From contig NZ_JAHXGQ010000002.1 of NCBI RefSeq assembly GCF_019375475.1, positions 1 to 64,000 on the forward strand: a DNA stretch of 64,000 bases, written 5' to 3'. A program made the position numbers and the translations under genes. Under the pieces are notes generated by a model that saw nothing but the letters and a program-made list of their open reading frames with translations, was not told the DNA's origin and ran no database searches. The DNA comes from Saccharothrix obliqua (GTDB taxonomy: Bacteria > Actinomycetota > Actinomycetes > Mycobacteriales > Pseudonocardiaceae). Positions within the stretch are counted from its first letter, which is position 1; each line of letters starts with the position of its first letter. This document shows, piece by piece, positions 46,072 to 54,298 of the stretch.

Positions 46072-46905
46072 ATGACCGCAGTGACCGTCCTCGGACTCGG
46101 CCCCATGGGACACGCCCTGGCCGCCGCGCTCGCCGCCGAGCACCACGTGACCGTGTGGAACCGCACCCCCGGGAAGGAGAACGACCTCGCCGCCACCACC
46201 GCCGGCACCGCCGCCGAAGCCGTCGCCGCGAGCCCGCTCGTGATCGCCTGCGTGCGGGATTACGCGGCGGTGCGGTCGGTTCTCGACGCCGAGGCGTTGA
46301 AAGGCCGCACCCTGGTGAACTTCAGCGGCGGCACGCCGCAGGAGGCCCGCGCCATGGCGGCGTGGGCGGCGGACCGCGGCATCGACTACGTCGACGGCGT
46401 GATCGTGGCGACGCCGGACGCCATCGGCAGCGCCGGGGCCACGTTCTTCTACAGCGGGCCGCGTGACGCGTACGAGGCGCACCGGCCCGCACTGGCCGCG
46501 CTCGGCGGGAACGCCCACCACGTCGGCGAGGACCCGGGCCGGGCCGCCGGTTTCGACGCGTCCCTGCAAGACCTGCTCTGGACCGCGATGAGCGGTGTGG
46601 TGCACGCGTTCGCGCTCGCCACCGCCGAGAACATCGGCGCGGCGGACCTCGTCGGGCACATGAAGGCGTTGCTCGCCTTCTTCCCGGACATGATCGACCA
46701 CATCGCCGAGCAGGTCGCCGCCGACAGCTTCCCGGGCGACCTGCTGACGATCGACGCGGCGGCGGCGACCATGGACCACGTGCTGCGGACGATCCGGTCC
46801 AACGACCTGGACAACGGCGTGCTGAGCGCAGCGCGGGCCGAGGCGCGACGCGCGATCGACGCCGGGCACGGAGGGGCGGGCTACGCCCGGCTCGCCGCGC
46901 TCTGA
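46072..46905 (+). CDS. Imine reductase-like NAD(P)-binding protein
   Basis: 277 residues. GLGPMGHALAAALAAEHHVT with NR for NADPH, NFSGGTPQEARAMAAWA, and IDYVDGVIVATP, the imine-reductase branch of the beta-hydroxyacid dehydrogenase superfamily. C-terminal helical domain includes LLWTAMSGVVHAFALA. A distant paralogue of the cluster enzyme at 28480 but controlled by MerR, so more likely a detoxification enzyme. Leaderless start probable. Confidence 0.88.
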   Translation: MTAVTVLGLGPMGHALAAALAAEHHVTVWNRTPGKENDLAATTAGTAAEAVAASPLVIACVRDYAAVRSVLDAEALKGRTLVNFSGGTPQEARAMAAWAADRGIDYVDGVIVATPDAIGSAGATFFYSGPRDAYEAHRPALAALGGNAHHVGEDPGRAAGFDASLQDLLWTAMSGVVHAFALATAENIGAADLVGHMKALLAFFPDMIDHIAEQVAADSFPGDLLTIDAAAATMDHVLRTIRSNDLDNGVLSAARAEARRAIDAGHGGAGYARLAAL

Positions 46906-46927
46906 ACGCCTGCGCCACAACGGAAAA

Positions 46928-46962
46928 CGGCGGTGGGAGCGGCATGTCCGCCCCCACCGCCG
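46928..46962. terminator. Bidirectional terminator between convergent genes
   Basis: 10-bp arms with an additional inner GCGG/CCGC stem and a 5-base loop, between the imine-reductase-like stop (46905) and the leftward secreted-protein stop (46970). Confidence 0.75.
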
Positions 46963-46969
46963 GCCGCGC

Positions 46970-47596
46970 CTAGTTGACCACGCAGCGCACGTTCGCCTGG
47001 TTCATCGGCTTCTCGGGGGTGTCGATCTGCCCGTCCACGTCGACGTCGACGTGGTTGCGCCAGGAGATCGGCCGATCAGTGGAGTTGCACCTCGCGCGGG
47101 CCACGGTCCGCTGCCCGCTCCCGGTGTACGGCTTCAACTTCTTCTTCTCCGAGCACGCCTTCTGCCGCCACGTGGCATCGGTGTAATACTCGTAGAGGCA
47201 GTTGTAGACGTGCGCGGTGTTGGCGGTGCAGTTGCCCTTCTTCCACCAACCGTGACCCGAGACGTCGCCGCCCGAGTAGTGCGGGTTGTCCCGACCGCTC
47301 TCCGGCGTGCACCCGATGGCGGCCGGTTCGGCCGAATCCGGTCGCACACCGGCCACGCGGTCGGCGTCCTCGCCGACCGGGAGCCCGCCCGGTTCGGAGA
47401 TCACCTGGCCGTTGAGGTCCAGGTAGACCGCGTTGGCCGGATCGGCAGGCGCGAGCCCCGGTTCGGCGCTCTCCCGCGTCGCGCCCGCCGCGCCATTCGG
47501 TGCCGCCGCGGCCAGAGCGGGCGCAGCGGAGATCGACAACGTGAACGCGGCGAGCACCACCAGGGCGCCACGCCCCCCGAAAACAATGGGTTTCAT
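46970..47596 (-). CDS. Secreted cysteine-containing protein
   Basis: 208 residues. Signal peptide ALVVLAAFTLSISAAPALA near the N-terminus. The mature part has an acidic spacer and then a basic C-terminal domain with six Cys (in GCTPESG, GNCTAN, YNCLYEY, KACSEKK, ARCNSTD and VRCVVN), likely three disulfides. Family not recognised; a host-interaction, bacteriocin-like or cell-wall role is possible. Upstream at 47624-47637 is GTGAC-N4-GTCAC, a possible operator. Confidence 0.8.
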   Translation of the reverse strand: MKPIVFGGRGALVVLAAFTLSISAAPALAAAAPNGAAGATRESAEPGLAPADPANAVYLDLNGQVISEPGGLPVGEDADRVAGVRPDSAEPAAIGCTPESGRDNPHYSGGDVSGHGWWKKGNCTANTAHVYNCLYEYYTDATWRQKACSEKKKLKPYTGSGQRTVARARCNSTDRPISWRNHVDVDVDGQIDTPEKPMNQANVRCVVN

Positions 47597-47623
47597 CGCA
47601 CATCCCCCGTTTCCCCCGGATTT

Positions 47624-47637
47624 GTGACAGCGGTCAC
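47624..47637. promoter_or_regulatory. Inverted repeat upstream of the secreted-protein gene
   Basis: GTGAC-N4-GTCAC, 28 bases before the ATG at 47596 on the leftward strand. Could be an operator; the regulator is unknown. Confidence 0.35.
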
Positions 47638-47751
47638 TCTGCTCCCGCGTTGCTCCGCCGTCAAGACCCGGTACACCCGTTCAGAGCAACCGGCGATCCG
47701 AGGATGATCGTCCGTTCAGCCGGCACCGACAACGCCGAACGGCCGCCGGGC

Positions 47752-48330
47752 TCAGGAGTACGCGGGGGGCGTCTCGCCGGGCGAGGCCGGGACGACGTCG
47801 AGCCCCGGTTCGCGCACGAGAGCGTCGACGGCGGCCCGGCTCGCGCCGATCCCGGCCCAGTGCGGGTCGACGTCGGCGGTGAAGCACCAGCTCCGGTCGG
47901 CGGGCCAGGCGAACGCGGGCGGCGGGCAGGGCTCCGCCGTGCCGAGCGCCTCCGCCCAGCCGTCGAAATCACGCAATGCGCCGCGCAGCAAGGCGTACTG
48001 CCGGTGCGGCAGCTCCACCCGGGCGGCACCGGCCGGCAGCCGCACGTCCGAGTAGCCGTCCCAGACGCAGAAGTAGCACTCCTCCGGTGTGCCGGTGAAC
48101 CGGGAGAGCAGGCGCAGCGCGTGCCGCGCCTGGACGAGGTCGGGCAGGTGGTCGTCCGGCAGGTCGACATCCGCTTCGGCCTGACCGGGTCGGACCGGGT
48201 CGGGGATGAAGCGCAACCGGGCGTGTGCTTCGAAACCCGTCGGGCCGAAGGTGATCAACCGCGGCCACGGCGTGCGGGATCGGACGAGCCAGTCCGCGGC
48301 GGACGTGTCCACGCAGTAGCCGAGTCCCAT
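47752..48330 (-). CDS. Conserved hypothetical protein
   Basis: 192 residues, no signal peptide. Segments such as CYFCVWDGYSDVRLPAGAAR, HRQYALLRGAL and FAWPADRSWCFTADVDP look like a conserved actinobacterial family I have seen without a function. Start ATG 48330 is the first in frame. Stands alone between a secreted-protein gene and DUF3072. Confidence 0.75.
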   Translation of the reverse strand: MGLGYCVDTSAADWLVRSRTPWPRLITFGPTGFEAHARLRFIPDPVRPGQAEADVDLPDDHLPDLVQARHALRLLSRFTGTPEECYFCVWDGYSDVRLPAGAARVELPHRQYALLRGALRDFDGWAEALGTAEPCPPPAFAWPADRSWCFTADVDPHWAGIGASRAAVDALVREPGLDVVPASPGETPPAYS

Positions 48331-48458
48331 GCGGCCAGATTACGCAGCATTTCCCGCGCATTGGCGGCGGTTCTGTTCCGTCACGCTTTCGAGGCGGGAC
48401 GGTTGGGGCAGGGCCGGGGCGGGTATGTCGAACGGGCGTTCGAGGAAAGGAGACAACC

Positions 48459-48647
48459 GTGGACCGCACACCCGAGAAGGACCCGGAGGACTGGACGACC
48501 GGCGACGAGCCCATGACCGGGCCGCAGGAGTCCTACCTGCACACCCTGGCGCAGGAGGCCGGTGAGCAGGTGCCCGACGGCCTCACCAAGGTGGAGGCGT
48601 CGCAGCTGATCGACCGGCTCCAGCAGAAAACCGGTCGCGGCACGTGA
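48459..48647 (+). CDS. DUF3072 protein
   Basis: 62 residues from GTG 48459 with GAGGAAAGGAG upstream. The family pattern is complete: DPEDWTTGDEPMTGPQESYL followed by LAQEAGEQVP and LTKVEASQLIDRLQ. Function unknown. Confidence 0.9.
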   Translation: MDRTPEKDPEDWTTGDEPMTGPQESYLHTLAQEAGEQVPDGLTKVEASQLIDRLQQKTGRGT

Positions 48648-48651
48648 ACCG

Positions 48652-49512
48652 TCACGGCCCGAAGAACCCGGCGAGGGCGTCGGCCAGCGCTTCGGGGGCT
48701 TCCTCCGCCACGTGGTGCCCCGAGTCGATGCCGTGGCCGCGCACGTCGTCCGCCCAGTCGCGCCAGATCGCCAGCGGGTCGCCGTAGAGGTCTTCCAGGT
48801 CGTCGCGCAACGACCACAGGACGAGGGTCGGGCAGCGCAGCCGCACGCCCGCCGCCCGGTCCGCCTCCTCGTCCCACCGGTCGACGGTCAGCCCGGCCCG
48901 GTAGTCCTCCAGCATCGCCCGCACGACGTCCGGGTTCCCCGTGGCGGCGCGGAACTCCGCGTGGTTCTCGGGCCCCATGCGGTCCGGGTCGCCGCGGTAC
49001 CAGCTCACCGGGTCGGCGTTGATCACGCGTTCCGGCGTGCCCGGCTGGGCGAAGAAGAACCAGTGCCACCACCGCGTGGCGAACTCCGGGGTGATGCGTG
49101 CCAGGTGTTCGCTGATCGGCAGGCAGTCCAGCACCGCCACCCGCTCGACCGCGTCGGGGTGGTCCAGCGCCAGCCGCAACGCGACCGCACCGCCGCGGTC
49201 GTGCCCGGCGAGCCGGAACCTGTGGTGCCCCAACGCCTTCATCACGGCGACGAGATCACTCGCGACGGCCCGCTTGGCGTGGGCGCGGTGGTCCGCCGTG
49301 GGCGCGGGACCCCGCGACCGCCCGTAGCCGCGCAGGTCCGGGCACACCACCGTGAACCCGCGCGCCACCAGCAGCGGCGCCACGCGGTGCCAGGTGGCGG
49401 ACGTCCTCGGGTGGCCGTGCGCCAGCAGCACCGGCGGTCCCCCTCCCCCGTGCCGCACGAAAATCGTTGCCTCGCCGACGGAAATCCGCTCTTCCTCGAA
49501 TCCCTCGAACAC
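48652..49512 (-). CDS. Alpha/beta hydrolase, haloacetate-dehalogenase type
   Basis: 286 residues from GTG 49512. HGHP oxyanion motif, then the nucleophile elbow GHDRGGAVALRLALDHP, in which the nucleophile is Asp rather than Ser, as in fluoroacetate dehalogenases and epoxide hydrolases. The cap segment WWHWFFFAQPGTPERVI is close in style to fluoroacetate dehalogenases; the catalytic His is in DSGHHVAEEAPE. Probably cleaves a halogenated acid or an epoxide; the exact substrate is not determinable. Confidence 0.88.
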   Translation of the reverse strand: MFEGFEEERISVGEATIFVRHGGGGPPVLLAHGHPRTSATWHRVAPLLVARGFTVVCPDLRGYGRSRGPAPTADHRAHAKRAVASDLVAVMKALGHHRFRLAGHDRGGAVALRLALDHPDAVERVAVLDCLPISEHLARITPEFATRWWHWFFFAQPGTPERVINADPVSWYRGDPDRMGPENHAEFRAATGNPDVVRAMLEDYRAGLTVDRWDEEADRAAGVRLRCPTLVLWSLRDDLEDLYGDPLAIWRDWADDVRGHGIDSGHHVAEEAPEALADALAGFFGP

Positions 49513-49573
49513 CGTTCGAGCCTCACACACCGGTGCGGGCCGCGCGACTCGGCGCGGCCCGCACCGCCCCCGG

Positions 49574-50095
49574 TCAGTCCACCCACTCGTAGGGCGAGTT
49601 GACGCTGCCGCCGACCCAGCCGCCGTTGTTGTCGTGCTCGACGGTCGCCACCGCCCGGTAGTAACCCGCGCCGCACGACGCGGAGCCGCCGTAGTCCAGG
49701 ATCTTCTTGGGGCCGTAGGGACCGCCCAGCTCACCACCGGTCCAGCCGAACGCGCCGTACGCCCAGTCCGAGCCCCGGCAGTGCGACCACCCGCTGTCGG
49801 TCCACACCTGGACGTCGACGCGGGCCCGGCCCTGCCCGGTCGCCGGCCGGGTGCACGCGCCGTTGAGGTCGCGGCTGTACAGGTAGGCGTCGGCGTAACC
49901 GAGGTTGCCGGAGAAGACGCCCGGCGACCAGTGGTCGATCGTGGCCACGCCCACCACGCAGTGGATGAACCCGCTGTTCACCACCTTCGGGCCGGACCCG
50001 GACATCGCCGAGGCGGGTTGCCCGGCCACCAGCACCAGACCGCCGAGCAGCAACCCGCACAACGCCGTGTGGAGCGATCGTCGCCACCAGGACAT
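49574..50095 (-). CDS. Secreted hypothetical protein
   Basis: 173 residues. Signal peptide SLHTALCGLLLGGLVLVAGQ cleaved near ASAMS. The mature part has four Cys (FIHCVVG, GACTRP, SHCRGSD, ASCGAGY) and is rich in Gly, Trp and Tyr, suggesting a small beta-rich extracellular domain. Family not recognised. Upstream 50096-50318 has no further gene. Confidence 0.75.
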   Translation of the reverse strand: MSWWRRSLHTALCGLLLGGLVLVAGQPASAMSGSGPKVVNSGFIHCVVGVATIDHWSPGVFSGNLGYADAYLYSRDLNGACTRPATGQGRARVDVQVWTDSGWSHCRGSDWAYGAFGWTGGELGGPYGPKKILDYGGSASCGAGYYRAVATVEHDNNGGWVGGSVNSPYEWVD

Positions 50096-50318
50096 GGTTG
50101 TCCCACATTCGAATCGCGGACGACACGCGCCGGTCGGGATGCCGGAGAACCGGCACGTCGGATGCCTTTCGAGGCTATGTCGGAGCGGCGTTCGCGGTAC
50201 CGCGCGTCGGCCGACGCGGACCTGGGTGAGAACACCCACGCCGGTCGACCGGGCCAGACCCGTGACGGCGCGGGAACGCCGTTGCGCCACGACATCGCGC
50301 TCACGTAGCGTCCGCGAG

Positions 50319-50642
50319 GTGCGCACCGACCTCCGCCGCGAGCTGACGCGGGCCATCAAGGGCAAGGACCGGATCGCCGTGTCGGCGTTGCGATCCGCCC
50401 TCGCGGCCATCGAGAACTCCGAGGCGGTGCCCGACGACTCCCCGGCGAGCGGTTCGGTCGGCGTGGGCTCCACCGAGGTCGAACGCCGGCAGCTCACCGA
50501 CGAGGACGTGCACGCGATCGTCACGGCGGAGGTGCGGCAGCGGATCACCGCGGCCGAGGAGTACGACCGGTTGGCGCGGGCGGACGTCGCCGAACGCCTG
50601 CGCGCGGAAGCCGACGTGCTGCGGCGGCACCTGGAGCGCTGA
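50319..50642 (+). CDS. GatB/YqeY-like protein
   Basis: 107 residues from GTG 50319. LRRELTRAIKGKDRIAVSAL and the C-terminal EDVHAIVTAEVRQRITAAEE match the GatB/YqeY helical domain, associated in some cases with tRNA-dependent amidation. TAGCGT at 50307-50312 lies just before the GTG, so the transcript is likely leaderless. No gat genes nearby. Confidence 0.85.
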   Translation: MRTDLRRELTRAIKGKDRIAVSALRSALAAIENSEAVPDDSPASGSVGVGSTEVERRQLTDEDVHAIVTAEVRQRITAAEEYDRLARADVAERLRAEADVLRRHLER

Positions 50643-50646
50643 CCCC

Positions 50647-50682
50647 CGGCGGCGACCGTCCGACGTGGTCGGCGCGCCGCCG
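50647..50682. terminator. Hairpin between convergent genes
   Basis: 8-bp arms CGGCGGCG and CGCCGCCG around a 20-base loop with some inner pairing, between the YqeY-like stop and the leftward operon end. Confidence 0.5.
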
Positions 50683-51321
50683 TCAGAGGTTGGCGTGGAT
50701 GGTGCGCACGGTCTGCTCGGCCTGCTCGTCACGCAGGTCGAAGGCCGAGCCGTCGGCGAACTCCAGGCGCAGGAACCACTCCGGGCGCACGTGGCGGCCC
50801 AGCGGGACCGGGGTGAAGGCCCGCACCACCGACCGCGGCGCCTCCCACCACGTGACCAGGGGCGGCACGTCGCGGGACTGACCCAGGGCGCGCACGCGGC
50901 CGAGCAGGCCGCCCGCGGCCGGTTCCGGCGCGACGGCCACCTCGCCCTCGACCACCAGGCCGACGCGCCGGTCGGTGACCAGCAGCCAGCACTCGTCGCG
51001 GCCCGCGGTGAACAGGTCGGCGCAGCGCACCGCGGCCTGGTCCGGGTGCTGGGCGTGCGCCCAGCCCCAGATCGCCGGGTCGTGGGCCCATTCGTCGTTG
51101 TGCACGCGGTTCTCGGACACGGCACGCGTCGGCAGCGGCCACGCCGGTTCGGGCGCCGCCGGGCTGGGCACGTCGTGCACGACCCGGTGCGGCGCGGTGC
51201 GGACCGCGCCGACGGTGCTGCCGACGTGGCCCCGACCGCCGGCCACCCACGCCAGCCGCTCGCCCTCGCCCAGCCAGTGCCGCTGGGCGATCCCGGCCAG
51301 TTTCTCCCTGCTCTTGGGCAC
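50683..51321 (-). CDS. Hypothetical protein, PH-like C-terminal region (last gene of the ESX-type operon)
   Basis: 212 residues, no signal peptide. N-terminal GEGERLAWVAGGRGHVG and a C-terminal WFLRLEFADGSAFDLRDEQA are reminiscent of PH-like domains. It shares this layout with the next gene upstream (51329-52012), so the two are probably distant paralogues. Starts 7 bp after that gene. Possibly an accessory, chaperone or immunity partner of the WXG-type protein; not established. Confidence 0.7.
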   Translation of the reverse strand: MPKSREKLAGIAQRHWLGEGERLAWVAGGRGHVGSTVGAVRTAPHRVVHDVPSPAAPEPAWPLPTRAVSENRVHNDEWAHDPAIWGWAHAQHPDQAAVRCADLFTAGRDECWLLVTDRRVGLVVEGEVAVAPEPAAGGLLGRVRALGQSRDVPPLVTWWEAPRSVVRAFTPVPLGRHVRPEWFLRLEFADGSAFDLRDEQAEQTVRTIHANL

Positions 51322-51328
51322 GGTGCTC

Positions 51329-52012
51329 CTATCGACCGCTCGCCAGCGCCACCAGCCGCGGCAGGTCCTCCGCGCGCGCGGCGACGACGTCCACGCCCGA
51401 CCCGTCCACGAACGACACCCGCAGCACGTGCGCCTGCCGGGGCACGGCGCCGCTGGGCAGCTTGCGCTCGGCCGCGCCCACCCCGCTGATCTCCGCCCGG
51501 GGCACCTCGACCACCGGCAGCACGTCGGCGGTGGGCACCGGTTCGGCGGGCGGGTACGGGTCGCGGTCGGCGAACACGTCGCGGGCGAACCCGCCGACGC
51601 GGTCCAGCAACGACTTCTCCGGTCCGGGTTCGGACTCGGCTTCCGGCGCGTCCCGCAGCCAGGCCAGGCGGTGCGGTGTGAGCACCAGCCAGGCCAGCGG
51701 CACGCCGCGGACCTGGAGCGCGGCCCGCGCCGCGATGGAGTCCGGCGACGGGCCGAAGACCACGACGTCCGGGCGCTGCCGGGCGTCGACGTGGTCGTCC
51801 GCCAACGCGCCCGCCACGCCGGCGGCGACGTTGGCCACGCCCCACAACGCCCTGCCCGCGAACCCCGGTGCCGGTTTGCCCGACCACTCCAGGCCCCGCA
51901 CGTCGAACCGGGTCGCGCTGCCGCCCGCGTCGGCGCACAGCAGGACCGGCTCGTCGGGACGGGCCCAGCCCGCCCGGATCGCGGCCACGCCGCGCAGGCG
52001 CGTGCCGGTCAC
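51329..52012 (-). CDS. Hypothetical protein of the ESX-type operon
   Basis: 227 residues from GTG 52012, overlapping the stop of the WXG-type gene (GTGA). N-terminal [20 protein letters not shown], a middle segment [16 protein letters not shown] and a C-terminal [20 protein letters not shown] suggest a PH-like fold. No membrane segment. Function unknown; fixed operon position suggests a partner of the secreted protein. Confidence 0.7.
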   Translation of the reverse strand: MTGTRLRGVAAIRAGWARPDEPVLLCADAGGSATRFDVRGLEWSGKPAPGFAGRALWGVANVAAGVAGALADDHVDARQRPDVVVFGPSPDSIAARAALQVRGVPLAWLVLTPHRLAWLRDAPEAESEPGPEKSLLDRVGGFARDVFADRDPYPPAEPVPTADVLPVVEVPRAEISGVGAAERKLPSGAVPRQAHVLRVSFVDGSGVDVVAARAEDLPRLVALASGR

Positions 52013-53148
52013 CAGGAGAAGCCCTTCTCCTGCGCCTCGCGGCGCTCCTGCTCCGACGGCGGGTTCCGCGCGGCGTCGTAGGCGGCGTCGGCGCCGAACT
52101 TGATGCCGCCGTCGACGGCCGCGTCCACACCGGCGCTGAACGCCGCGCCGCCGACGCGGGTCTGCCCGCCGAGCATCCCGGTCAGCACGGTCTGGCTGAT
52201 GTTGCCTGCCAGCGCGCCCTCGCCGGTGACGCCCTGCATGAAGCGGTTGGCCGTGGTCGACGCGAGCGTCGTGTCGTCGGCCCGCGTCACGATGTTCACC
52301 AGCGGGTTGGCCCCGAGGCGGCGGCCCGCGTACTGCTGGGCCATGTTGCCGCCGCGCAGGCCGTTCATGCGCTGGATGACCTGCCGCAACGGACCACGCA
52401 GCCGGGTCAGCAGCTCCTCCAGCCGCTTGACGATCTTGAACAGCTCCATCTGGAGCTTCGAGACGCGCATGGTGATCCGCATACCGGTGCTGCCCACCTG
52501 CACCGTGGTGGTCATCCCGGCCGCGGCCACCGAACCGCCCGCCGTGATCCACGACGCGGCCAGCGCCGCCAGCCACTGCACGATCAGGCCGATGATCAGC
52601 TCGGTGATGAGCTGGACCACGAACTCGACGAACATGTCGAACAGGTCGGCGATCATGTCGAGGGTCTGCTTCAACCCCCGGACGTCCTCCGCGAGCGCAC
52701 GCACACCACCGCTGAACTCGGTGACCTGGTTGCGGAACGCGTCGCCGGCAGCGCCCTCCCACACCGCGCGGGTCGCCTCGCCGCGCTTGACCTCGGCGTC
52801 GGCGACCTCGTCCAACCAGGAGGCGACCTGCGCCCAGCCGTCGCCCGTCGCCCGCATCTGCTCGGGGTCGCCGATGGCGAATTCCGCCAGCTCCACCAGC
52901 GGGCTGAGCACGATCGAGACGAGGAAGCCCAGGCCGTTGTCCAACAACGCCTGACCGGGGCTCGCGATCGTCTCCAGCAGCTCCAGCCGCCCCGACACGC
53001 CCGCCGCGGCCATCTCCGGCGGGCTGGTGGCGTCGGCGAGGTCCTGCAACGCGCCGACGGCCGAGCTGCCGCGCCCCGCCGCCTGCTCGAACCAGTTCTT
53101 CTGGTCGCCGCCGTTGAGGTCGGCGAAGGAACCCGGACCGTCGTTCAC
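52009..53148 (-). CDS. WXG100/ESX-type large secreted protein
   Basis: 379 residues. An N-terminal helical region carries [14 protein letters not shown], the WxG turn of type VII substrates, near residues 129-142. A hydrophobic stretch near 170-205 ([20 protein letters not shown]) follows, then a C-terminal region of about 130 residues with no recognised toxin motif, ending in GFSW. Coupled at both ends to neighbouring genes. Role as a type VII substrate is likely; activity of the C-terminal part is unknown. No ESX secretion core genes in the window. Confidence 0.82.
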   Translation of the reverse strand: MNDGPGSFADLNGGDQKNWFEQAAGRGSSAVGALQDLADATSPPEMAAAGVSGRLELLETIASPGQALLDNGLGFLVSIVLSPLVELAEFAIGDPEQMRATGDGWAQVASWLDEVADAEVKRGEATRAVWEGAAGDAFRNQVTEFSGGVRALAEDVRGLKQTLDMIADLFDMFVEFVVQLITELIIGLIVQWLAALAASWITAGGSVAAAGMTTTVQVGSTGMRITMRVSKLQMELFKIVKRLEELLTRLRGPLRQVIQRMNGLRGGNMAQQYAGRRLGANPLVNIVTRADDTTLASTTANRFMQGVTGEGALAGNISQTVLTGMLGGQTRVGGAAFSAGVDAAVDGGIKFGADAAYDAARNPPSEQERREAQEKGFSW

Positions 53149-53471
53149 CGGCCACCACCCAGTCCGTCACCGAGCTGGGTCAACGCCTGCGAGACGCCGT
53201 CGTCCACGCCCTGGTACACCTCGAAGCTCTGCCGCAGCTGGTCACCGGTCTGCTCCAGGAACCCGGCGGCGTCGGTCGCGAGCTGCCGGCACTCGTCCAG
53301 GCTGGAGAAGTACCCGCTGCTCAACCCGACCAGGTCCCCGATGGGGCCGAAGCACTGGTCGTCCACCCTCGCCTGCTCCAGCAGGTCCGCGAGCTGCCCG
53401 AACTTGCCGGCCAGGCTCTCGCTGCCACCGGCGAAGGCCGTCAACGCCTCCGGCACGATCCTGAAAGTCAT
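53145..53471 (-). CDS. EspC-like ESX-associated small protein
   Basis: 108 residues, helical, beginning [20 protein letters not shown] and with a [20 protein letters not shown] centre, in the manner of the type VII secretion EspC/ESX-1-associated family. No signal peptide. It overlaps the WXG-type gene start (ATGA), so the two products are probably made in equal amounts and may dimerise. Confidence 0.82.
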   Translation of the reverse strand: MTFRIVPEALTAFAGGSESLAGKFGQLADLLEQARVDDQCFGPIGDLVGLSSGYFSSLDECRQLATDAAGFLEQTGDQLRQSFEVYQGVDDGVSQALTQLGDGLGGGR

Positions 53472-53481
53472 CCCGCCCCCG

Positions 53482-54075
53482 TCACGTCAGGTAGGAACTC
53501 GGTGGTTCCTCGTCGTCCGGTTGGACCGGCGGACGCGGGACCTGGTTCCCGCGCGCCGGACCCGGCGGCGGGTAGGCGGACGGCTGCGGGTAGGCGGACG
53601 GCTGCGGGTGGCCCGGCGGCTGCGCGTGGCCGGGTGCCTGCGGGTACGCGGGCGGCTGGTGGGTCCCGGGCCGCGGGTGGGCGGGCGGCGGAGCCGGTGG
53701 TCCGGGCGGCGGCGCGGCGGTCGGTGCGAGCGGTTCCACGCCGGAAGCGGCCATGCCCTGCTTGAACTGCTCCAACCGGTCACCCAGCAGCGGCGCCACG
53801 GCGGCGTCGAGCTGCTGCGCCGCGTTCTGCGTCGCCAGCCGGATCGCGTCGAGGATCTCCTGCTGCAAGGCCACGTGGGACCGCGCCATCGCGGCCGGCG
53901 ACAGCTGCAACCCCAGCACCGCGCCCGATGGCGCGGCGGTGACCGTGACGGAGCCGTCCCGGCTGCGCCCGACGCCACGCAGATCCTTGACCACCTCTTG
54001 GAGCTGACCGGCCTTCGCCGCCTGCTCCTGGAACGACTTCATCATCTCCTGAAGCCGTCGTTGCCGGTCGACCAC
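53482..54075 (-). CDS. YbaB/EbfC-like protein with Pro-rich repeat tail
   Basis: 197 residues from GTG 54075. The N-terminal 100 residues match the YbaB/EbfC DNA-binding fold ([19 protein letters not shown] and the [18 protein letters not shown] strand). The rest is Pro/Tyr/Gln-rich with short repeats of QPSAYP and GHPQP. YbaB-like genes often head type VII substrate operons in actinomycetes. First gene of the five-gene leftward operon; 10 bp before the EspC-like gene. Confidence 0.82.
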   Translation of the reverse strand: MVDRQRRLQEMMKSFQEQAAKAGQLQEVVKDLRGVGRSRDGSVTVTAAPSGAVLGLQLSPAAMARSHVALQQEILDAIRLATQNAAQQLDAAVAPLLGDRLEQFKQGMAASGVEPLAPTAAPPPGPPAPPPAHPRPGTHQPPAYPQAPGHAQPPGHPQPSAYPQPSAYPPPGPARGNQVPRPPVQPDDEEPPSSYLT

Positions 54076-54298
54076 GACACCCCCGCAACGCTCTTGCCGA
54101 ACCAAACCGCTCCCACCGTACGGGACGGGTGGACCGGGGCCGACCACCCGGTCCCTCCACACCGGATTCGCGGGGCACGTCGGCCGGAAATCGAGGAGCG
54201 GTGTCCCGGGGCCGCCCATAGCATGACCCGATGCGCGGGTTCCGCCCGTCGGGCCGGCGCGGACGGCGACCCCGCCCCCGCGCGGCGGATGGAGGCGG

